Shown: in pieces, positions 40,055-42,546 of the stretch
Layout of the letters: every line of letters starts with the position of its first letter
Position numbering within the stretch: the first letter of the stretch is position 1
NCBI GenBank assembly: GCA_025458045.1
Contig: JALOTE010000010.1
Span: 1-42,546, forward strand
Direction of reading: 5' to 3'
Source of the DNA: Rhizobiaceae bacterium
GTDB taxonomy: Bacteria; Pseudomonadota; Alphaproteobacteria; Rhizobiales; Rhizobiaceae
Length of the DNA stretch: 42,546 bases
Program-made: the position numbers and the translations under genes
Notes under the pieces: generated by a model
The model's input: the letters and a program-made list of their open reading frames with translations, nothing else
What the model was told of the DNA's origin: nothing
Databases searched by the model: none

Positions 40055-41100
40055 CTTCGGTTCATATGCACGAACACCGTCATCATTTTGGGGTGTGTGC
40101 TCGACGGCTTGAACAAGGCTGTCAGTCAGTCCGACCAGCGCGATCGATGTCTTTCCGACCGTGATCTGTTCGAGAAGTGCACGAAGCCACGCCTTCTTGA
40201 AGTGCAGATCGCCACTGGCCAATGCCGTGCGCAAGGCTTGGGCAAAGGTTGCTATCGCTGATGCGGGTGGATGATCTCGTGACCCGGTGGTGCCGTTGAT
40301 CCGCTCAAGGGCTGCTGACGCGGTATCACGCTTGCGTTTTTCATCCTCGATCATGGAGCGCAGCGTCTCGTCCGACATGTCGGCAAGGCCGTTGGCGATC
40401 ATGCCGAACATGTTCTTCAGCCGCAATGCCGCCGTGCCGCCCGACATAAGTGGTGCGTGTCAGGATCTGGTGGATGGCACCTACGCCCCAGAGCGCCCCG
40501 CCTCGGGTTCGAATGCCAGCCGCGTTGAGATGCTCGACGATCCGCTTCACACCAAGCGTGGAACCGTCCCCAAGGCCGGAAAGACGCAGACGCCGTCGCG
40601 CCGTTCCAGTAGCCTTCACGGGCGCTTTGCACCATCGTCCGTCGGACATGCTTGGCGGTTTCAAGCGATTGATGCTGGTCAAAGAGAGCGACAATCCCGA
40701 GCATCAATTCCGCCGCCTCTCCCTCTCCGAACTCTTGCGTGACAGACAGCAAGTTCACTTTTTTCTTCTTCCAAGTTCTGACCAGAAGGCCAAGCTCGAC
40801 CGCATCGCGGAAGATGCGTGAGAGGGAATGAACGATGATGGCAACTGGTCGTGCCTTTGCTGTGTCGACGGCGTCCAACATGGCCATCAGACCTGGACGG
40901 TCTGCACGCGTTCCGCTCATGGAGTCTTGATAAATTGCTCCGACTTCAAGGCCGATCTGTCGCGCAAACTGACGGATCGCCGCCTCCTGATCCGGCATGG
41001 AGAGATCGGCCTTGGCCTGGCGGTCCGTCGATACGCGAATATAGCCCAAAGCGTAACCTTTGGCAGGCGTTTCGGAATCGACGGACTGGGCCATGGGCAT
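40025..41100 (-). pseudogene. large serine recombinase, collapsed remnant
   Basis: Three consecutive minus-strand frames together resemble one site-specific serine recombinase. The N-terminal resolvase domain is intact (GYIRVSTDRQAKADLSMPDQ with the catalytic Ser, QDSMSGTRADRPGLMAML). The frame changes after EGYWNGA (near 40605); the next piece has LGVKRIVEHLNAAGIRTRGG and HQILTRTTYVG of the Recombinase domain but has lost about 30 residues before it. The frame changes again near 40447; the last piece, with LKNMFGMIANGLADMSDETL, is the C-terminal coiled coil. The cysteine zinc ribbon between them is missing entirely. The last frame runs into the tRNA-Arg gene. About 350 codons remain where a full enzyme would need about 500. 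It is very unlikely to be active. Confidence 0.85.
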
Positions 41101-41109
41101 CTCGTTCAA

Positions 41110-41475
41110 TTCTCCTTCATGTTCTGCTCCAGAAGGTGCAGGGGCCTGTTACGTTTGAGGTAATGGTAGACCGCTTCGACTTCGCCGGCGCAGACCACAA
41201 ACCGCTTCACCGCCGATGGAGGGGAGTTCGTCTCCGGTCCATCGGTTCTTCTTTTTGTTTGGCTTGCCACGCGGATAAATCCCACGTCGCCCCCGGGAGC
41301 CGGTCGGCCCACCTGCAACCGGCCGACCGGCTACCCGGAGGAGTTCCCAGGGTTTGGCTGCAGCGGCAGCGGAATGGGGCGCAAGTCCGCCATTCCGTGC
41401 GCGGCCAGTGTGCAGCTGTAGGGGCCACCCGGGAAGAGGCTCGGCAGGACTTCCACCAAGAATCCGCAGGGCCCG
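41110..41475. other. 366-base stretch between recombinase remnant and IS end
   Basis: No gene is supported. A minus-strand frame of 70 codons ends just before the recombinase but has no ribosome site or recognisable family. The stretch contains a strong inverted repeat (listed separately). It may be the upstream part of the recombinase element truncated by the IS insertion. Confidence 0.5.
41298..41332. repeat. 12-base perfect inverted repeat
   Basis: AGCCGGTCGGCC and GGCCGACCGGCT are exact complements around an 11-base loop. No T run flanks it on either strand. It could be a recombination or protein-binding site of the element that carried the serine recombinase, or a terminator stem without a tail. 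Confidence 0.8.
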
Positions 41476-41690
41476 TGACCTACTCCCCTGAGAAGTCCCC
41501 GATTTTGGGTTGGCTTGTTCCTCATCGAAGGAGACAGGCGATGAAACGATCACGGTTCACCGAGGAACAGGTCATCGGGATTTTGAAGGAGCATCAGGCT
41601 GGGATGTCGGCGGCGGATCTTTGCCGCAAGCACAGGATCTCGGACGCGACGTTCTACATCTGGCGCAAGAAGTACGGAAGCATGGATGGT

Positions 41691-41731
41691 GAGACTGAAA
41701 TGCAAATGATCCTGTGAATCATTTGCCCGTC
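41691..41731. repeat. palindromic repeat, copy A, in orfA
   Basis: A 41-nt insertion whose core is GCAAATGAT (41702-41710) and ATCATTTGC (41718-41726), with an outer GAC/GTC pair. It is 31/41 identical to copy B at 42087-42127, and the differences include base-pair-preserving changes (T-A here, C-G in copy B; outer A-T here, C-G in copy B). It contains the TGA that stops orfA. Confidence 0.85.
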
Positions 41732-41836
41732 GAACGAGGCCAAGCGGCTCAAGGCGCTGGAAGATGAGAATGCCAAGTTGAAGAAGCTTCTGGCGGAGCA
41801 GATGATGGATGTCGCCACGCTCTGTGAGATGCTTTC

Positions 41837-41843
41837 AAAAAAC
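41837..41843 (+). promoter_or_regulatory. -1 ribosomal frameshift site of the IS3 transposase
   Basis: The heptamer A AAA AAC is in the orfA frame (TCA AAA AAC), six bases before the orfA stop, and orfB lies in the -1 frame. This is the standard signal for making the OrfAB fusion transposase in IS3 elements. Confidence 0.75.
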
Positions 41844-42086
41844 TTCTGACGCCCGGTTCGAGGAGGAACGCCGTGAACAGGGCCATGAATGAGAAATGCT
41901 ACTCGCAGCGGCGCGCCTGTGCGCTGGTGGGCATCGCACCGCGCGTCCACCGTTATGCGCCCAATCGTCCGGACGATGCGGGGCTGCGCGAACGCCTGAA
42001 GGAACTGTCGTCCGAGCGGCGGCGCTTCGGATACCGGCGGTTGCACATTCTTTTGAAGCGGGAAGGCGTGGAGGTGAACTGGATTG

Positions 42087-42127
42087 GAGCCCGGCAAGCA
42101 AACGATCCGGTGGATCGTTTGCCCGGC
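42087..42127. repeat. palindromic repeat, copy B, in orfB
   Basis: A 41-nt sequence with a perfect 11-base stem GCAAACGATCC (42098-42108) and GGATCGTTTGC (42112-42122) and an outer GCC/GGC pair. It is the second copy of the family described for 41691-41731, at the same length, 396 bases further on. Confidence 0.85.
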
Positions 42128-42255
42128 GGAAACTTTACCGCATTTACAGGCACGAAAAGCTGACGGTTCGCAGGCGCGGCGGACGCAAACGGGCAATCGG
42201 CACGCCCGCACCGATGGCGATCCCGCAAGGGGCCAACCAGCGATGGAGCCTCGAC

Positions 42256-42281
42256 CCATCGGGTCAAGCCCGAGGACATGC
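42256..42281. repeat. short palindromic insertion, element C, in orfB
   Basis: The family sequence RWSLD-FVSDALVDG is split by exactly 26 bases. These contain TCGGG-TCAAG-CCCGA, a hairpin with the GGGTCAAGCCC core that is frequent as a small dispersed palindrome in alphaproteobacterial genomes. It is unrelated in sequence to copies A and B. Confidence 0.75.
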
Positions 42282-42546
42282 TTCGTCTCTGACGCCTTGG
42301 TCGACGGCCGCCGCTTCTGCATCCTCTGTGTCATCGACGACTTCTCGCGCGAGTGTCTGGCGACCGTTGTCGACAACTCGCTGTCAGGAGAGCGGGTGGT
42401 TCGAGAGTTGGATGCCATCGCCGAAAGGCGCGGATATCCCTGCATGATCGTCAGTGACAATGGGACGGAACTGACCTCAAACGCGGTGCTCGCCTGGCAG
42501 GAGGACCGTGGTGTCGAGTGGCATTACATCGCACCCGGAAAGCCGA

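Larger units (their letters stand above)
41541..41849 (+). pseudogene. IS3-family transposase orfA, interrupted by a stop
   Basis: OrfA starts at 41541 with AAGGAG upstream (MKRSRFTEEQVIGILKEHQA), a helix-turn-helix DNA-binding protein of about 88 residues in intact relatives. At 41715-41717 a TGA stop interrupts it; the stop lies inside a 41-nt palindromic insertion. After the insertion the same frame resumes with EAKRLKALEDENAKLKKLL (leucine zipper) and MLSKNF to a natural stop at 41847. The insertion therefore preserved the frame but introduced a stop. Confidence 0.85.
41476..42546 (+). mobile_element. IS3-family insertion sequence, partial, interrupted
   Basis: The element begins near 41476, where TGACCTACTCCCCTGAGAAG resembles the left inverted repeat of IS3-family (IS407-like) elements, and runs off the window end. 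It carries orfA and orfB with a -1 slippery site. Three short palindromic sequences interrupt the genes (41691-41731, 42087-42127, 42256-42281). The right end and the target-site duplication are not visible, so the exact left boundary is by family resemblance. Confidence 0.8.
41873..42546 (+). pseudogene. IS3-family transposase orfB, two frame disruptions, partial
   Basis: OrfB begins with GTG at 41873 after AGGAGGAACGCC and encodes the DDE integrase. Frame 1 gives KCYSQRRACALVGIAPRVHR and FGYRRLHILLKREGVEVN. A palindromic insertion (copy B, about 44 extra bases) then shifts the frame, and LYRIYRHEKLTVRRRGGRKR follows. A second insertion of 26 bases after RWSLD shifts it again, and FVSDALVDGRRF, DDFSRECLATVVDN and IVSDNGTELTSNA continue to the window edge. 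Two of the three catalytic acids are seen (the Asp of RWSLD and the Asp of SDNGTE); the Glu should lie just beyond the end. Outside the insertions the reading is clean, so inactivation looks recent. Confidence 0.87.

Noticed and set aside
41106..41318. A 70-codon minus-strand frame directly upstream of the recombinase remnant
   Set aside because: The start is a TTG without a ribosome site and the sequence is low in recognisable structure; kept only as part of the unassigned stretch.
41654..42460. A 268-codon minus-strand frame across the IS element
   Set aside because: It is open across all three palindromes but lies antisense to the transposase frames and has no family resemblance or ribosome site.
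39978..42546. Attachment-site duplication of the tRNA-Arg 3' end
   Set aside because: I looked for a second copy of the tRNA 3' sequence in the rest of the window and saw none; it may lie beyond the right edge.

Overview
The window is a GC-rich, gene-dense chromosomal segment of an alphaproteobacterium, most likely of the order Hyphomicrobiales (Rhizobiales). The support is a small aa3-oxidase subunit IV next to split-subunit pntAA-pntAB-pntB, a heterotetrameric sarcosine oxidase operon, CpdR beside an N-formylglutamate amidohydrolase, an mmgR/suhB-like sRNA between that gene and an inositol-monophosphatase-family gene, and a ROSE-like thermometer before hsp20. No rRNA gene is present, so the genus cannot be read from the window.

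Layout. 1-2906: a TRAP transporter (dctQ, partial dctM) on the minus strand, divergent from an SDR dehydrogenase, with a candidate GntR-type operator between them. 3097-10148: a membrane PAS-GGDEF-EAL protein, a FeeM-like N-acyl amino acid synthase, cytochrome oxidase subunit IV and the transhydrogenase operon. 10178-12212: an alpha/beta hydrolase, a TPR lipoprotein and ribosomal protein S21. 12571-17722: soxBDAG. 17728-25842 (minus): MaoC-like hydratase, a small membrane protein, gltD, vapC-vapB, a YbjQ protein and gltB, so a toxin-antitoxin pair separates the two glutamate synthase genes. 26185-30048: threonine aldolase, then a bufferin operon (precursor BufA1, MNIO enzyme BufB, partner BufC, DoxX protein) with a hairpin after the precursor gene. 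30056-34450: terminator, hsp20 with RNA thermometer, a lysophospholipase-like hydrolase, hisN, the sRNA, hutG-like hydrolase, cpdR and tRNA-Val(GAC). 34602-39891: M20 amidohydrolase, GNAT, UPF0126 protein, D-amino-acid dehydrogenase and phosphoglucomutase.

The right end (39978-42546) is an accessory region beginning at tRNA-Arg(CCG). The tRNA is followed by a serine-recombinase gene collapsed by deletions and two frame changes, a long inverted repeat, and an IS3-family element that runs off the window. The IS carries three short palindromic insertions. Two are 41-nt copies of one repeat family whose stems differ by compensatory base changes; one puts a stop in orfA and the other shifts the frame of orfB. 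The third is a 26-nt GGGTCAAGCCC-type hairpin that shifts orfB again. I regard this palindrome pair as the most novel signal here. The bufferin operon and the two regulatory RNAs are the best-supported interesting systems.

Metabolically the window leans to amino-acid and one-carbon turnover (sarcosine, D-amino acids, threonine, N-formylglutamate, glutamate synthesis), with NADPH supply from the transhydrogenase and regulation through c-di-GMP, CpdR and small RNA.
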